From positions 1,488,001 through 1,552,000 of the forward strand of contig NZ_JAUSYG010000001.1 in NCBI RefSeq assembly GCF_030816725.1: 64,000 nucleotides of DNA, read 5' to 3'. Source of the stretch: Pseudarthrobacter defluvii. Its GTDB lineage: Bacteria; Actinomycetota; Actinomycetes; Actinomycetales; Micrococcaceae. Of the stretch, positions 40,901 to 51,300 are shown piece after piece. The notes beneath the pieces are model-generated. The model was given only the letters and a program-made list of their open reading frames with translations, did not search any database and had not been told where the DNA came from. Positions within the stretch are counted from its first letter, which is position 1; every line of letters begins with the position of its first letter. The position numbers and the translations under genes were made by a program.

Positions 40901-41659
40901 ATGACTTCTGAAGCAACTGCACTGCCCATTGTGCGCGCCGACGGCCGCGCCCCCGACCAGCTCCGGCCCATCAGCATCACCCGCGGATGGTCCAACCAGG
41001 CCGAAGGCTCGGCGCTGATCGAGTTCGGTAACACCCGGGTGCTGTGCACGGCTTCCCTGACCGCCGGTGTTCCGCGCTGGCTCAAAGGCGAGGGCCGCGG
41101 CTGGGTCACGGCTGAGTACGCCATGCTGCCCCGCGCCACCAACACCCGATCGGACCGCGAGTCCGTCAAGGGAAAGATCGGCGGCCGCACGCACGAGATT
41201 TCCAGGCTGATCGGGCGCTCGCTGCGTTCCATCATCGACACCAAGGCGCTGGGGGAGAACACCATCGTGCTGGACTGCGACGTCCTGCAGGCCGACGGCG
41301 GCACCCGCACCGCGGCCATCACCGGCGCCTACGTTGCCCTGGCCGACGCCATCAGGTTCGCCCGTGACACCAAACTCATCGCCAGGAACGCCCAACCCCT
41401 CCTGGACACCATCGCCGCCGTTTCCGTGGGCATCATCGACGGCGTTCCCATGCTGGACCTGCCGTACGTGGAGGACGTCCGCGCCGAAACCGACATGAAC
41501 GTGGTGGTCACCGGCTCAGGCAAGTTCGTGGAGGTGCAGGGGACCGCCGAGGGCGCCCCGTTCGACCGGGACGAACTGAACCAGCTCCTTGACCTGGCCC
41601 TGCTGGGCACCACCCAACTGGCCGCGATCCAGCGCGAAACCCTGGCGGACACCCTGTGA
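40901..41659 (+). CDS. rph: Ribonuclease PH
   Basis: 252 aa. Phosphorolytic 3'-exonuclease that trims tRNA precursors. Family segments '[20 protein letters not shown]', '[17 protein letters not shown]', '[20 protein letters not shown]' and '[20 protein letters not shown]' are intact. Overlaps rdgB by 4 bp. Confidence 0.96.
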   Translation: MTSEATALPIVRADGRAPDQLRPISITRGWSNQAEGSALIEFGNTRVLCTASLTAGVPRWLKGEGRGWVTAEYAMLPRATNTRSDRESVKGKIGGRTHEISRLIGRSLRSIIDTKALGENTIVLDCDVLQADGGTRTAAITGAYVALADAIRFARDTKLIARNAQPLLDTIAAVSVGIIDGVPMLDLPYVEDVRAETDMNVVVTGSGKFVEVQGTAEGAPFDRDELNQLLDLALLGTTQLAAIQRETLADTL

Positions 41660-42303
41660 GCAGTGCGGCGCCCCGCCTGGTGCTGGCCACACACAACAAA
41701 GGCAAGCTTCGCGAACTCCGTGACCTGCTTCGCGGGCAGGTGCCCGGGCTCGACGTCGACACCCAGGTAGTGGACGCCGCTGCGGCTGGTGCCCCGGACG
41801 TGGTCGAGACCGGCGTGACGTTCGCCGAAAACTCGCTGCTCAAGGCGCGGGCGGTGGCCTGCGCCACCGGCCTGGTGGCCATCGCCGACGACTCGGGGCT
41901 GGCCGTGGACGTGATGGGCGGTGCCCCGGGCATCTTCTCAGCCCGCTGGGCTGGACGGCACGGTGATGATGCCGCCAATCTGCAACTCCTGCTGAACCAG
42001 CTGTCCGACGTTCCGGACGAACACCGCGGTGCCGCGTTTGTGTGTGCCGCGGCCCTGGCGATGCCTGCGGATGCAGACGGTCCGGGCCGCGAAGTGGTGG
42101 AGTACGGGCAGCTGGAGGGCATCCTCCTGCGCGAACCGCGGGGTGCCGGCGGTTTCGGATACGATCCCGTGCTGCAGCCCGCCGGCGAGGACCGCAGCTG
42201 TGCCGAACTCTCTGCCGAGGAGAAGAACGCCATCAGCCACCGCGGCAAGGCGTTCCGGGCGCTGCTGCCATCGATCGTGGCGGCCCTGGAAGCGGCGGGC
42301 TAG
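41656..42303 (+). CDS. rdgB: XTP/dITP diphosphatase (non-canonical purine NTP pyrophosphatase)
   Basis: 215 aa. Removes dITP and XTP from the nucleotide pool. Typical '[18 protein letters not shown]', '[20 protein letters not shown]', '[13 protein letters not shown]' and '[11 protein letters not shown]'. GTG start. Followed by a strong terminator. Confidence 0.95.
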   Translation: MSSAAPRLVLATHNKGKLRELRDLLRGQVPGLDVDTQVVDAAAAGAPDVVETGVTFAENSLLKARAVACATGLVAIADDSGLAVDVMGGAPGIFSARWAGRHGDDAANLQLLLNQLSDVPDEHRGAAFVCAAALAMPADADGPGREVVEYGQLEGILLREPRGAGGFGYDPVLQPAGEDRSCAELSAEEKNAISHRGKAFRALLPSIVAALEAAG

Positions 42304-42314
42304 GGCAACACGCA

Positions 42315-42350
42315 AAGAAGGTGCGCACCCCGCTGGGTGCGCACCTTCTT
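42315..42350. terminator. Bidirectional intrinsic terminator rdgB / DedA gene
   Basis: Perfect 16-bp stem (aagaaggtgcgcaccc and complement) with a cgct tetraloop. Its ends provide AAGAA and TTCTT tracts in each direction. Lies between converging genes. Confidence 0.9.
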
Positions 42351-42375
42351 GCCGTCCTTGGAGGGCGGCGCGCTG

Positions 42376-43185
42376 CTACTCCGGGCGGCCGCCGTGGATG
42401 TTGCGGGGAGTCTTCTGCTCCTCTTCCGGACCGTGTTCCTCGATGAACTCATCCACGGCGTCGGTGCCGTAGGCCTGCGCCTGGCGCCTGGCGGACAGTC
42501 CGCGCAGGATTTCGATGCCGATGGGAATCACCGAAACCAGCACGATGGCGATGAAGATAATGTCCAGGTTGTCGCGGACCCACGGCACCTTGTCACCAAG
42601 GAGGTAGCCGAGCAGGGTCACGCCCCCGCCCCAGAGCAGGGCGCCGATGACGTTATACAGGAAGAACTTCCGCTTGCTCATCTGGGCAACACCGACGATC
42701 ACCGGAACAAAGGTGCGGATGATCGGCACGAAGCGGGCCAGGATCAGGGCTTTGCCGCCGTGCTTTTCAAAGAAGGCGTGGGCGTTTTCCACGTTTTCAC
42801 GCTTGAACAGCCGGGAGTTGGGCTTGTTGAAGATGGCTGGGCCCGCCTTGGACCCGATGAGGTAGCCGGTCTGGTTGCCGATAATGGCCGAGACTGCGAT
42901 CAGCAGGGCCAGGAGCCAGATGTTGAACTTGATGGTGTCTGTTGCCACCAGCAGGCCGGCGGTGAACAGCATGGAGTCGCCCGGCAGGAAGAATCCCACC
43001 AGCAGGCCGGTCTCGGCGAAGACGATTCCGCAGACCAGCAGGACCACCCAGGGGGCGAGGGAGGGATCGGCCAGGAAGACCTGGGGGTTCAGCCAGTCGG
43101 GAAGGAACGACGCCATTTTCGGCTGCACCGGTCCCGCACCGCCCAGCATGGACACAGCGAGGTCATTCATCACAGGAAAGTTCAC
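42376..43185 (-). CDS. DedA family membrane protein
   Basis: 269 aa, several membrane helices. DedA/SNARE-associated motifs: 'FAETGLLVGFFLPGDSMLF' and 'HGGKALILARFVPIIRTFVP' (the F/Y-x-R-x3-R-x-F/P core). Related proteins flip or recycle polyprenyl phosphate or other lipids. GTG at 43185 is favoured by a TACCCT box 6 nt upstream; a second start lies 15 bp downstream. Confidence 0.92.
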   Translation of the reverse strand: MNFPVMNDLAVSMLGGAGPVQPKMASFLPDWLNPQVFLADPSLAPWVVLLVCGIVFAETGLLVGFFLPGDSMLFTAGLLVATDTIKFNIWLLALLIAVSAIIGNQTGYLIGSKAGPAIFNKPNSRLFKRENVENAHAFFEKHGGKALILARFVPIIRTFVPVIVGVAQMSKRKFFLYNVIGALLWGGGVTLLGYLLGDKVPWVRDNLDIIFIAIVLVSVIPIGIEILRGLSARRQAQAYGTDAVDEFIEEHGPEEEQKTPRNIHGGRPE

Positions 43186-43191
43186 CCCTCA

Positions 43192-43197
43192 AGGGTA
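43192..43197 (-). promoter_or_regulatory. -10 box of DedA gene, leaderless type
   Basis: TACCCT on the minus strand, 6 nt before the GTG at 43185. Confidence 0.4.
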
Positions 43198-43240
43198 CTT
43201 GACCGGCCTGTGCCTCCCGGGGCTGGTACGTCCGCGGCGG

Positions 43241-43246
43241 TAAGGT
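43241..43246 (+). promoter_or_regulatory. -10 box of exonuclease-BRCT gene, leaderless type
   Basis: TAAGGT, 7 nt before the GTG at 43254. Supports that GTG as start. Confidence 0.45.
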
Positions 43247-43253
43247 AGGGGCC

Positions 43254-44315
43254 GTGGGTTTGGACTTTACGGCGATAGACTTTGAAACGGCCAACGGCTT
43301 CCGCGGCTCCCCGTGCTCCGTCGGGCTGACGAAGGTAAGGGGCGGCAGGATCGTTGCAGAGGCCTCCTGGCTGATGCGTCCACCCTCCGGTTACGACCAC
43401 TTTGACCATCACAACGTCAGGATCCATGGGATCACTCCTTCCGACGTTGCCGGCATGCCGCGCTTTGGCGAACTGTTCCCGGAGATCGGCGCCTTCATCG
43501 GCGGGGACGTGCTGGCAGCCCATAACGCCGCGTTCGACCTGGGTGTGATCCGCTCGGCGCTGGAAGTTTCCGGCCTGCCCGGGCCCGCCTACGACTATGT
43601 CTGCACCGTCATGCTGTCGCGCCGCTGCTACTCCCTGGTCTCGAACTCGCTTCCGTTTGCCGCCGAGGAAGCGGGCGTACCGCTGGTCAACCACCACGAT
43701 GCTGTGGAGGATGCCCGCGCCTGCGCCGGCATCCTGATTGACATCGCCGGCCGCAATGGCGCCAACAGCATCGCGGAGCTCTTCCTTTCCCTGGGGCTGG
43801 ACATGCCCCGCCAGCAGGCGTTCGATCCTGCCACGGGCGAGCTGTCAAAGGCCAGCCTCACGGCGCTGGCAGGCAACTCCGGCAACGGGGCCGCCCTGGT
43901 CCAGCGGTTCCGGTCCGGATGGCCGGAGGAAGGGCCCAATCCTGAGCCCAACGCCGACGCCGAGCCCGGCCACCCGCTCTACGCGCAGACGGTGGTGTTT
44001 ACCGGGCAGCTTTCGATCGAACGCCCGGACGCGAAGATTCGCTCGGCCATGTGCGGCGCCCGGACGGAAAGCCGGGTCACCGCGCGGACCACCGTCCTGG
44101 TGGTGGGGGACGGGTTCGTTGCCTCGGATCTGCGCTCGGGCAGGCTCACGGGCAAGGCACGACGTGTCCTGGAACTCCACGAGCGGGGACAGGCCATTGA
44201 GGTGTTGTCCGAAGGCGAGTTCCTGCAGATGGTGGGCGGGGATGTCCCCGCGGGGGCGCCCGCCGCCGGCGCGGAGAGCTGGACCGGCGCTTTCGCGCCC
44301 GCCGTCAGCGCCTGA
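43254..44315 (+). CDS. DEDDh exonuclease (DnaQ-like) fused to BRCT domain
   Basis: 353 aa. N-terminal 3'-5' exonuclease with ExoI 'FTAIDFETANG', ExoII 'LAAHNAAFDLGV' and ExoIII 'HHDAVEDARACAGI' carrying the DEDDh residues. After a linker, residues about 240-335 form a BRCT domain ('AQTVVFTGQLSIERPDAKIR', 'TARTTVLVVGDGFVA'). BRCT modules bind DNA ends or phosphopeptides, so this is probably a repair or proofreading accessory, not the replicative epsilon subunit. Confidence 0.88.
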   Translation: MGLDFTAIDFETANGFRGSPCSVGLTKVRGGRIVAEASWLMRPPSGYDHFDHHNVRIHGITPSDVAGMPRFGELFPEIGAFIGGDVLAAHNAAFDLGVIRSALEVSGLPGPAYDYVCTVMLSRRCYSLVSNSLPFAAEEAGVPLVNHHDAVEDARACAGILIDIAGRNGANSIAELFLSLGLDMPRQQAFDPATGELSKASLTALAGNSGNGAALVQRFRSGWPEEGPNPEPNADAEPGHPLYAQTVVFTGQLSIERPDAKIRSAMCGARTESRVTARTTVLVVGDGFVASDLRSGRLTGKARRVLELHERGQAIEVLSEGEFLQMVGGDVPAGAPAAGAESWTGAFAPAVSA

Positions 44316-44382
44316 CCCTTCCGGCAAGGCGGGGCGCAGTCATGCGGCGCAACAAAGCTTGGCCGCCCCGGCAGCAGGCTCC

Positions 44383-44388
44383 TAACCT
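44383..44388 (+). promoter_or_regulatory. -10 box of DUF4395 gene, leaderless type
   Basis: TAACCT, 6 nt before the ATG at 44395. Confidence 0.4.
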
Positions 44389-44394
44389 TGCGTC

Positions 44395-44874
44395 ATGCCC
44401 TCCCTGTTCGCTTTTCCCAATCCGGTCAATGAGTACGCGGCGCGCGCCACCGCGGCGCTCGTGGTGCTGCTCGCCGTCGTCACCGCCGTGGCAGGTTCGG
44501 GGTGGGGGCTGCTGGCCATTGCCATCGGATTCTGGCTCCGGCTGCTTTTCGGCCCGCGGATTTCACCCCTGGCATTGCTCTCGGTGAAGGTGATCACTCC
44601 CCGGCTGGGAAAGGTGCGGCTGGTTCCCGGTCCGCCCAAGCGCTTCGCCCAGGGGATCGGCGCGGCCGTGTCCACCGCCGCCCTGCTTCTGTTCGCCGCG
44701 TGTGCGGCACCGGCTGCCTGGGTGCTCCTGGGGATCCTGGTGGTCGCGGCGTCGCTGGAGGCTTTCGCCGGGTTCTGCCTGGGCTGCACCATTTTCGGGT
44801 TCCTGCAGCGCCGCGGACTGATCCCGGAAGACGTCTGCGAGGCCTGCAACAACATCAGCCTTCGCCGGTCGTAA
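44395..44874 (+). CDS. DUF4395 family membrane protein
   Basis: 159 aa. Starts with the family-typical 'FPNPVNEYAARATAALVVLL', four membrane helices, and late cysteines in 'GFCLGCTIFGFLQRRG' and 'DVCEACNN'. The CxxC pairs hint at a thiol or metal role; such proteins often sit near thiosulfate or thioredoxin genes elsewhere. Function unknown. Its last 20 bp overlap the convergent ADP-ribosylglycohydrolase gene. Confidence 0.85.
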   Translation: MPSLFAFPNPVNEYAARATAALVVLLAVVTAVAGSGWGLLAIAIGFWLRLLFGPRISPLALLSVKVITPRLGKVRLVPGPPKRFAQGIGAAVSTAALLLFAACAAPAAWVLLGILVVAASLEAFAGFCLGCTIFGFLQRRGLIPEDVCEACNNISLRRS

Positions 44875-45940
44875 CCTTCACCAACTGATCGGCCATGCCC
44901 CGGATGACCTCCGGCGCTTCCAGGGCTTCAAGCCATTCCACGGGCAGGCAGTCCTCCCCATACAGGGCCCCCAGGATGTTCCCCGCCAGCGAGCCTGCGG
45001 TGTCGGTGCCGCCGCTGTGGTTGACGGCCACCGCAAGGGCGTCCCGGAAGTGCCGGTCCGGCTGTGCGTCCGCGGCACCGGTTGGAAGCGTGGCAAGGAC
45101 GGAGTAGAGCGCGACGGCGAGGGCCTCCTCCGCCGTCCAGCCGCTGCCCAGTGCCTGGACCAGTTCCTCCGGGCCAACGGGAACCTTCTCCGCGAGGCGG
45201 AGGGCGGCCTCCAGGCGCTCCGGCAGTTCGGGCGCGGCCTCCGGAAGGGCGGCGGCGTGTGCCGTGACTCCGGCGGCTGCCTCACGCAGCCCCTCCCCGG
45301 AAACCAGCCGGTGGATCAGCAGGCTGAAGACTCCGGCACTTTGGCGGGCAGCAGGGTGCCCGTGCGTCAGGGCGGCGGCGTCGGCACTCAGTTTGTAGAC
45401 GGCGTCGGGGGCGATGTGGGGAATCAACCCGAACGGCGCCGACCGCATCACGGTTCCGGGGCCTTTTGCCCCGGGGTTGACGGGGCGCACGGTGGTTCCC
45501 ATTTCGCCGGTCGCCAGCCCGCTGATGCAGTTCTTCTCCGGGTGCCGGCGCTGCCGCAGCACCTCGTTGCTGTCGATCCACCGGGGCTGGGGTGCCGGTG
45601 CGGACGGCCCGGCGTCTTCGCCCTGCGTCACCAGCCAGCGCAGGTAGGCCAGCCACAGGCAGGCGTTCACGTCCGCCCCCACACCGGCGTTGGCCCATTC
45701 CAGTGCCTCCACCAGTCCGTCGACGGTGTACAGGGTCAGCTGCGTGTCATCGGAAAAGTGGCGGGGGCCGGACAGGTCCCCAAGTCCGGTGAGGCCCTGT
45801 GGTCCGAAGCGCTGCCGGATGTCCGTGATGGAATCGAACTCCACTGCATAGCCCAGCGCATCCCCCAGCGCCCCGCCCAGCAGGCAGCCGTGGATCCGGG
45901 ACTTCAAGGTGGGCGCGGGAGTGCCGGGGTCAGAGCTCAT
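44855..45940 (-). CDS. ADP-ribosylglycohydrolase family protein
   Basis: 361 aa all-helical hydrolase of the ARH/DraG family. 'IHGCLLGGALGDALGYAVEF' and 'RHFSDDTQLTLYTVDGLVEA' (first metal ligands, S-D-D-T) plus the late 'VNHSGGTDTAGSLAGNILGA' (D-x-D-like metal site). Removes ADP-ribose from proteins or acts on related substrates; the target is unknown. Start preceded by TAAATT 6 nt upstream. Confidence 0.92.
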   Translation of the reverse strand: MSSDPGTPAPTLKSRIHGCLLGGALGDALGYAVEFDSITDIRQRFGPQGLTGLGDLSGPRHFSDDTQLTLYTVDGLVEALEWANAGVGADVNACLWLAYLRWLVTQGEDAGPSAPAPQPRWIDSNEVLRQRRHPEKNCISGLATGEMGTTVRPVNPGAKGPGTVMRSAPFGLIPHIAPDAVYKLSADAAALTHGHPAARQSAGVFSLLIHRLVSGEGLREAAAGVTAHAAALPEAAPELPERLEAALRLAEKVPVGPEELVQALGSGWTAEEALAVALYSVLATLPTGAADAQPDRHFRDALAVAVNHSGGTDTAGSLAGNILGALYGEDCLPVEWLEALEAPEVIRGMADQLVKVTTGEG

Positions 45941-45946
45941 GCAGTA

Positions 45947-45952
45947 AATTTA
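45947..45952 (-). promoter_or_regulatory. -10 box of ADP-ribosylglycohydrolase gene, leaderless type
   Basis: TAAATT on the minus strand, 6 nt before the ATG at 45940. Confidence 0.4.
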
Positions 45953-46096
45953 CCGTCCACGCACACCGGCCTGTGTCAGGCCGGCGGCTCCGGCAGCGCC
46001 TCAACCAGCTGTTGTCCAGCCAACACCCAGCCCCGGCTGGAATACTGCCCTGGTTGCCTTGGCCGGAAAATCGGCAGGCACCCTGACTTCCACACG

Positions 46097-46102
46097 TAAG
46101 GT
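46097..46102 (+). promoter_or_regulatory. -10 box of aquaporin gene, leaderless type
   Basis: TAAGGT, 6 nt before the ATG at 46109. No ribosome-binding sequence is present. Confidence 0.45.
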
Positions 46103-46108
46103 TTCCCC

Positions 46109-47116
46109 ATGAGCACCCCAGTCCCAGCCCGCGACGCACTGCAGCCCGGCGGCACCGGCACCGTCCCCGGCGGTTTGCTGCCCCGCCTGGTGGCCGAGGC
46201 CTTCGGTAGTTTCTTCCTGGCGGTGGCCGGGCTGGGCGTGCCGCTGTTCAGCATTCCGCAGTCCACCCCGGTTCCCGCAGCTCTTGCAGCCGGCCTGGCC
46301 ATCACCGCCGCGATGCTCGCCTTTGGACATGTCTCCGGCGGCCACTTCAACCCTGCCGTCACCCTGGGGCACCTCCTGGCCGGACGCATCCGGGCCGGCG
46401 CCGCCGCAGCCTACGCCGCCGCCCAGGTCGTTGGGGCCGTGGTGGGCGCGCTTGCCCTGTTCGGCATCCTGCGGACCCTGCCCAGCATTCCCGACAGCCG
46501 CACGGCCTTCGATACCGTGGCAGCGGGTTTCGGCGAACACTCCATCATCCAGGCCCCGCTCGCCGCCGTCGTGCTCCTGGAACTGCTGGGCGCGGTGATC
46601 GTCGTGGCAGTCTTCCTTGGCGCCGCCGGCCGCGACGGTGGCATCCGCACGGCGGCGCCGGTTGCCGTGGGCCTGTCCTTCGCGGCCCTGCTCCAGGTGG
46701 GCCAGGCTGTCGGGAACCTTCCGTTCAACCCCGCCCGTGCCGTGGCGTCCGCCGTTTTCAGTTCCGGCTGGGCCGTGGAGCAGCTGTGGGTCTTCCTTGT
46801 GGCCCCGCTGGCCGGCGGCGCCATCGCAGGCCTGGTGTTCCGGATCGCGGGGGCAGCTGAACCCGAGCCCGTTATGCCCCGGGCTTCCGGCGCAGCCAGG
46901 GACAATGGGGCACCGGCAGGAGCGGAGGCATCGGACGCCGACGCTGCAGCCGCGGACCAGCCTGCCGCCGGCCTCGCGGATGCGGACGTGGACCGTGACG
47001 ACGACGGCCTGGCGGCTGACGGCGCGGGTTCCGGTGCGCCCGTGACGGCTGAGCGGCAGGAGCAGCGCGGCGGCGTCAGCGAGGCCCAGGAGTTCTTCGA
47101 CGGAAAACGGTCCTGA
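46109..47116 (+). CDS. MIP family channel (aquaporin)
   Basis: 335 aa with six membrane helices and both pore NPA boxes ('GGHFNPAVTLGHLLAG' and 'LPFNPARAVASAVF'). The last 90 residues are an acidic Ala/Asp-rich cytoplasmic tail without a known domain, longer than in standard aquaporins. Water channel more likely than glycerol facilitator because the second loop lacks the GlpF-type Asp after NPAR. Confidence 0.9.
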   Translation: MSTPVPARDALQPGGTGTVPGGLLPRLVAEAFGSFFLAVAGLGVPLFSIPQSTPVPAALAAGLAITAAMLAFGHVSGGHFNPAVTLGHLLAGRIRAGAAAAYAAAQVVGAVVGALALFGILRTLPSIPDSRTAFDTVAAGFGEHSIIQAPLAAVVLLELLGAVIVVAVFLGAAGRDGGIRTAAPVAVGLSFAALLQVGQAVGNLPFNPARAVASAVFSSGWAVEQLWVFLVAPLAGGAIAGLVFRIAGAAEPEPVMPRASGAARDNGAPAGAEASDADAAAADQPAAGLADADVDRDDDGLAADGAGSGAPVTAERQEQRGGVSEAQEFFDGKRS

Positions 47117-47158
47117 CCACTGCCCGCGGCGTTTTTCGAAACTGTCAGTGGCTGCCGA

Positions 47159-47164
47159 TAGCTT
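47159..47164 (+). promoter_or_regulatory. -10 box of sbcD, leaderless type
   Basis: TAGCTT, 6 nt before the ATG at 47171. Confidence 0.4.
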
Positions 47165-47170
47165 AGGAAT

Positions 47171-48350
47171 ATGCGGTTACTCCATACCTCGGACTGGCAT
47201 CTTGGCCGTTCGTTCCACGGCGTCGGCATGCTGGACGCCCAGCGTGCCTTTGTCGACCAGCTGGTGGCGGCGGTCCAGCGGGACGATGTCGACGTCGTCC
47301 TGATTGCCGGCGATGTCTACGACCGTGCGCTCCCGGGCGTGGACGTGGTCCACCTGCTTGACGACGCACTGGTCCGGCTGACCGCCGCGGGGGCAAAAGT
47401 TGTCCTCACCAGCGGCAACCACGACTCCGCCATCCGGCTCGGATTCGCCTCCCGGCTGCTGGAGCGCGGGGGAGTCCACCTGCGCACCAGGGTGGAGGAC
47501 CTGGACCACCCCGCTTTTGTTGCCCCTGGGAACGGATGCCGCCGGCCATGACGCAGTGCTGGCGCTCTACGGCATCCCGTGGCTTGAACCCCGGCTTGTC
47601 GCTGAACAGCTGGGGGTGGAAACGGCAAGCCACTTCGAGGTCACCCGCGCAGCAACCGGCCTGATCAGGGAGGACATTGCCCGGCGCTCACAGTCTGCAA
47701 CCGTCCACTCGGTGGTCCTGGCCCACACATTCGCCAGCGGGGGCATCAGTTCGGACAGCGAGCGGGACCTTAGCATCGGCGGGGTCGGTGCCGTGCCGCT
47801 GGATCTGTTCGACGGCTTCAGCTACACAGCGCTGGGCCACCTGCACGGCCGGCAACAATTGTCCGAGTCCGTCAGGTATTCGGGGTCGCCGCTGGCCTAT
47901 TCCTTTTCGGAGTCCACACACCAAAAAGGGGCCTGGCTCGTTGACATCGGCCCGGCGGGAGTGACCTCCGTGTCGGAGGTCCGTTGGGAAGCCCTGCGTG
48001 GCCTGGCCGTATTGCGTGGCGGGCTGGAGGAGCTCCTGGCTGAACCCGGCCACACCTGGGCTGAAACCGCCTATTGCCAGATCACCCTGACGGATGCCCA
48101 GCGCCCCGCCCGCGCCATGGAACGGCTCCGCACCAGGTTCCCGGACACGCTGGTCCTGGCCTTCGATCCGCAGGGCGCGGCGGCCGCCGCACAGGCCAGC
48201 TATAGCAGCAGGCTTGCGGGCTCACCGGATGACCTGGCCGTCTGCTGCGGTTTCCTGGAACATGTGCGGGGACGGAGCGCCGACCACCCGGAAAAGGATG
48301 CGCTCTCCGCCGCCCTGGAAAACGTCAGGTTGACGGAGGCCTCACGGTGA
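47171..48350 (+). pseudogene. sbcD: Exonuclease SbcD (Mre11-like) interrupted by a +1 frameshift
   Basis: Metallophosphatase subunit of the SbcCD nuclease, which opens hairpin DNA and processes ends. The first frame (47171-47551) carries 'MRLLHTSDWHLGRSFHGVGM', 'VVLIAGDVYDRALPG' and 'LTSGNHDSAIRLG', then hits a stop after 126 codons. The next frame (open to 48350) continues with 'AVLALYGIPWLEP', 'VVLAHTFASGG' and 'YTALGHLHGRQQLSES'. Homology switches frames within 47500-47530, near gttgcccctggg; one surplus base explains it. The restored protein would be about 392 aa, normal for SbcD. It is either a true inactivating mutation or a sequencing error. Confidence 0.8.
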
Positions 48351-51300
48351 GGATCCATCATCTGCGCATATCGGGGTTCGGTCCTTTCGCCGGCACTGAG
48401 GACATCGACTTTGACCGGCTCAGCGCCCACGGCCTTTTCCTGCTGAACGGACCCACAGGCGCGGGCAAGACCAGCGTGCTGGACGCCATCTGCTTTGCCC
48501 TCTACGGGTCTGTTCCCGGCGCGCGGCAGGACGGAAAGCGGCTGCGCAGCGACCACGCGGAACCCGGGCAGGAACCTGCCGTCACATGTGAGTTTTCCGC
48601 CCAGGGCCGCCGCTTCGAGGTCAGTCGCTCCCCGGCCTGGGAGAAGCCCAGTGCCAGGGGTAAAAACGGCTTTACGGTCCAACAGGCCAAAACCCTGCTC
48701 CGGGAACGGGTGGGCGGCGCCTGGGTGGAAAAGTCAGCGCGCAATGATGAAGCCGGCGCCGAAATCATGACCTTGCTGGGCATGGACCGCGAACAGTTCA
48801 CCCGGGTGGTGATGCTGCCCCAGGGCGACTTCGCTGCCTTCCTCCGCTCCAAGGCCGCCGATCGCCTGGACCTGCTGCAGAAACTGTTCGGCACCCAGCG
48901 GTTTGAAGCCGTGGAACAGGAACTGTCCCGGCAGGCCGCCGCGGCGCGGGAGGATGTGGCGGTCCTGTCCGGGCAACTCGCACTCCTGGCTTCGCGGGCC
49001 GAAACGGAGGCCGCCCCGCTGCAGCTTCCAGAGGACGACGCCCCGCCCGCCGACGACGTTCCCCGCCGCCTTGAATGGCTGCAGGATTCCGCCGCGCGTC
49101 ACCTTGCCGAACTGAGGGACCGCGCTGCTGCCGCCGACGTTTCCAGCCAGGACCGGCGCGCCGAGGTGGAACGGGAGGCCGCGCGGCATGAAAGGCACCG
49201 GAAACTCCAGGCCGCCATCGATCGGCAAGAGGCGGTGGAAAAAGGGGCTGCAAAGCAAGAGGAACTCTTGTCGCGGCTCAGCCGGCACCGCCAGGCGGAA
49301 GTCCTCCAGGGCCAGCTGCAGGCAATGGACTCCGCATCAGCCAAGGTGCGCAGCGCCGCAGCCGCCGCCGAATCTGCCATGACCCTGCTCCGGCTGGCCG
49401 CCGGTGATGAGGGGGAGCTGGCCGGGTTTGCTGTGGAAACCGCAACGGATGCTGCCGACGCGCCGTTGGAATCCCTGGCTTCCGCCGGAACCACCGAGGC
49501 CGCTGCGGATGGCGGTGCTGCCCGCGGCGGCCTGCCTGGCGCTGCCGCGGAACTGGGGCGCCTGCGCTCGCTGCTGGCGGTCGTCGAGGCACGGCTGCCG
49601 GATGAGGACATGCTCCGGGACCTCCGAAAGCGGCACAGTTCGATGTCCGAAAAGCAGGAGGAACTGCGGCGGGCCGTGGGGACACATGGAAACAGCGTGT
49701 CGCAGCTGCTTGCGGAACGCGAACAGCTGGTGGCCGGCATGGACCAGCTGGAATCCCGATCCATTGACGCGGCTCTGCGCCGCAAGGAAGCTGCCGCTGC
49801 CGCGGAACTGCTGGACGTGGTCCGGCAGCACGCCGCCGCTGTCCAGGCAAGGGACCATGTCAAGCTCCGCCACGAAGACTCGCGCGAAAGCCTGCTGGAG
49901 GCCAAGCGCCGCTGGCTTGACGTGCGGGAGGAACGCCTGGCCAACGCCGCCTCGGAGCTGGCCGCCAAGCTGGTGGACGGAGAGCCCTGCGCCGTGTGCG
50001 GCAGCGGGCACCATCCCACCCCCGCGGATGCAGGCAGCGGAGGCCCGGGCCTGGCCCAGGAGGAGGAAGAGGCCCACGCCGTCTACGAGGCTGCGGAGGC
50101 AGCCCACGCGTTGGTTGCCGCTGAACTTGCCAAGGGCGAGCAGACGGTGGCCGTCCTTGCCGGACAGGGAGGGAACATTTCGGAGGCGGAAGCGCGTGCC
50201 GCGGCCGACATTGCGCTTGCTGCCGCAACCGACGCCGAGCAGGCAGCGGCGGAGCTCCGGGACAGGCGGCAACGGCTCGAAGCGCTGGAGGCCGGCATCG
50301 GCCGGGCCCGGGCCGGCCTTGCCGACGCGGAGGCAGAGCTGTCCGTCGTCGCCGCCTCCCTTGCAGAGTTGGCCGAACAGGCTGCTTCATTGGACAGGAA
50401 CCTGGCTGCCCTCCGGGGCGGCCACCGCAGCCTGGACCGCCGGTTGCGGGCCCTCGAGGAGGCCGTGGCGGTGCTGGCCAAAGCAGTGGAAGCGCAGGCA
50501 CGCCTGGACGCTGCGGCGCTGCAGGCCGCCGAAGCGCAGGAACACCTGGAGCGGGCCCTGCCGGAAGCCGGCTTCACCACAGCCCAGGACGCCAGGGAGC
50601 AGCTCCTTGGAGCCACGGAAGCCGCCGCCCTGGACGTCGCGATCCGTGGGGCGCAGGACGAGGCCGCACGCGTGTCCGGATTGTTCGAGTCCGAGGACAT
50701 TGTGGTCGCAGTCGCTGAAGCCGCGGAGGGCTTCCAGATGGACGAGGAACGGCTGGCAGGAATGCGGGCCGTTGCGGCGGCGGCACAGAACGAGGCGCGC
50801 GAGGCCGACCTGGCTGCCGGCCTGGCCGCCCGCTGCCTGGCCTCGCTGAAGGCCATTGCCGCTGAATACGAGGACTTGGCCGGTTCGTCACGGGAACCTG
50901 CGGAAAGGGCCCGGATGCTCGCGGGACTGGCGGATGCCGCGTCCGGCCGGGGCGAGAACACCTACCGGATGAGCCTCAACAGCTACGTCCTGGCGGCACG
51001 GCTGGAACAGGTAGCCCTCGCCGCATCCGAACGGCTGGTGGCCATGAGTGACGGACGGTACCTGCTCCAGCACACGGACGCCAAAGCGGCCCGGGGCGCC
51101 AAGTCAGGGCTGGGGCTCGAAGTGGTGGACCAGTGGACGGGCTACCGCAGGGACACCTCCACCTTGTCCGGGGGCGAGTCCTTCATGGCGTCGCTCTCGC
51201 TGGCACTGGGCCTTGCCGACGTCGTCCAGCAGGAGGCCGGAGGAGTTGAAATCGAAACCCTTTTCGTGGATGAGGGCTTCGGAAGCCTGGACGAACAGTC

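Noticed and set aside
47400..48350. A separate gene starting at TTG 47400 in place of frameshifted sbcD
   Set aside because: The first 37 codons overlap and shadow real SbcD sequence; homology only begins at about 47515, so it is the continuation of sbcD.
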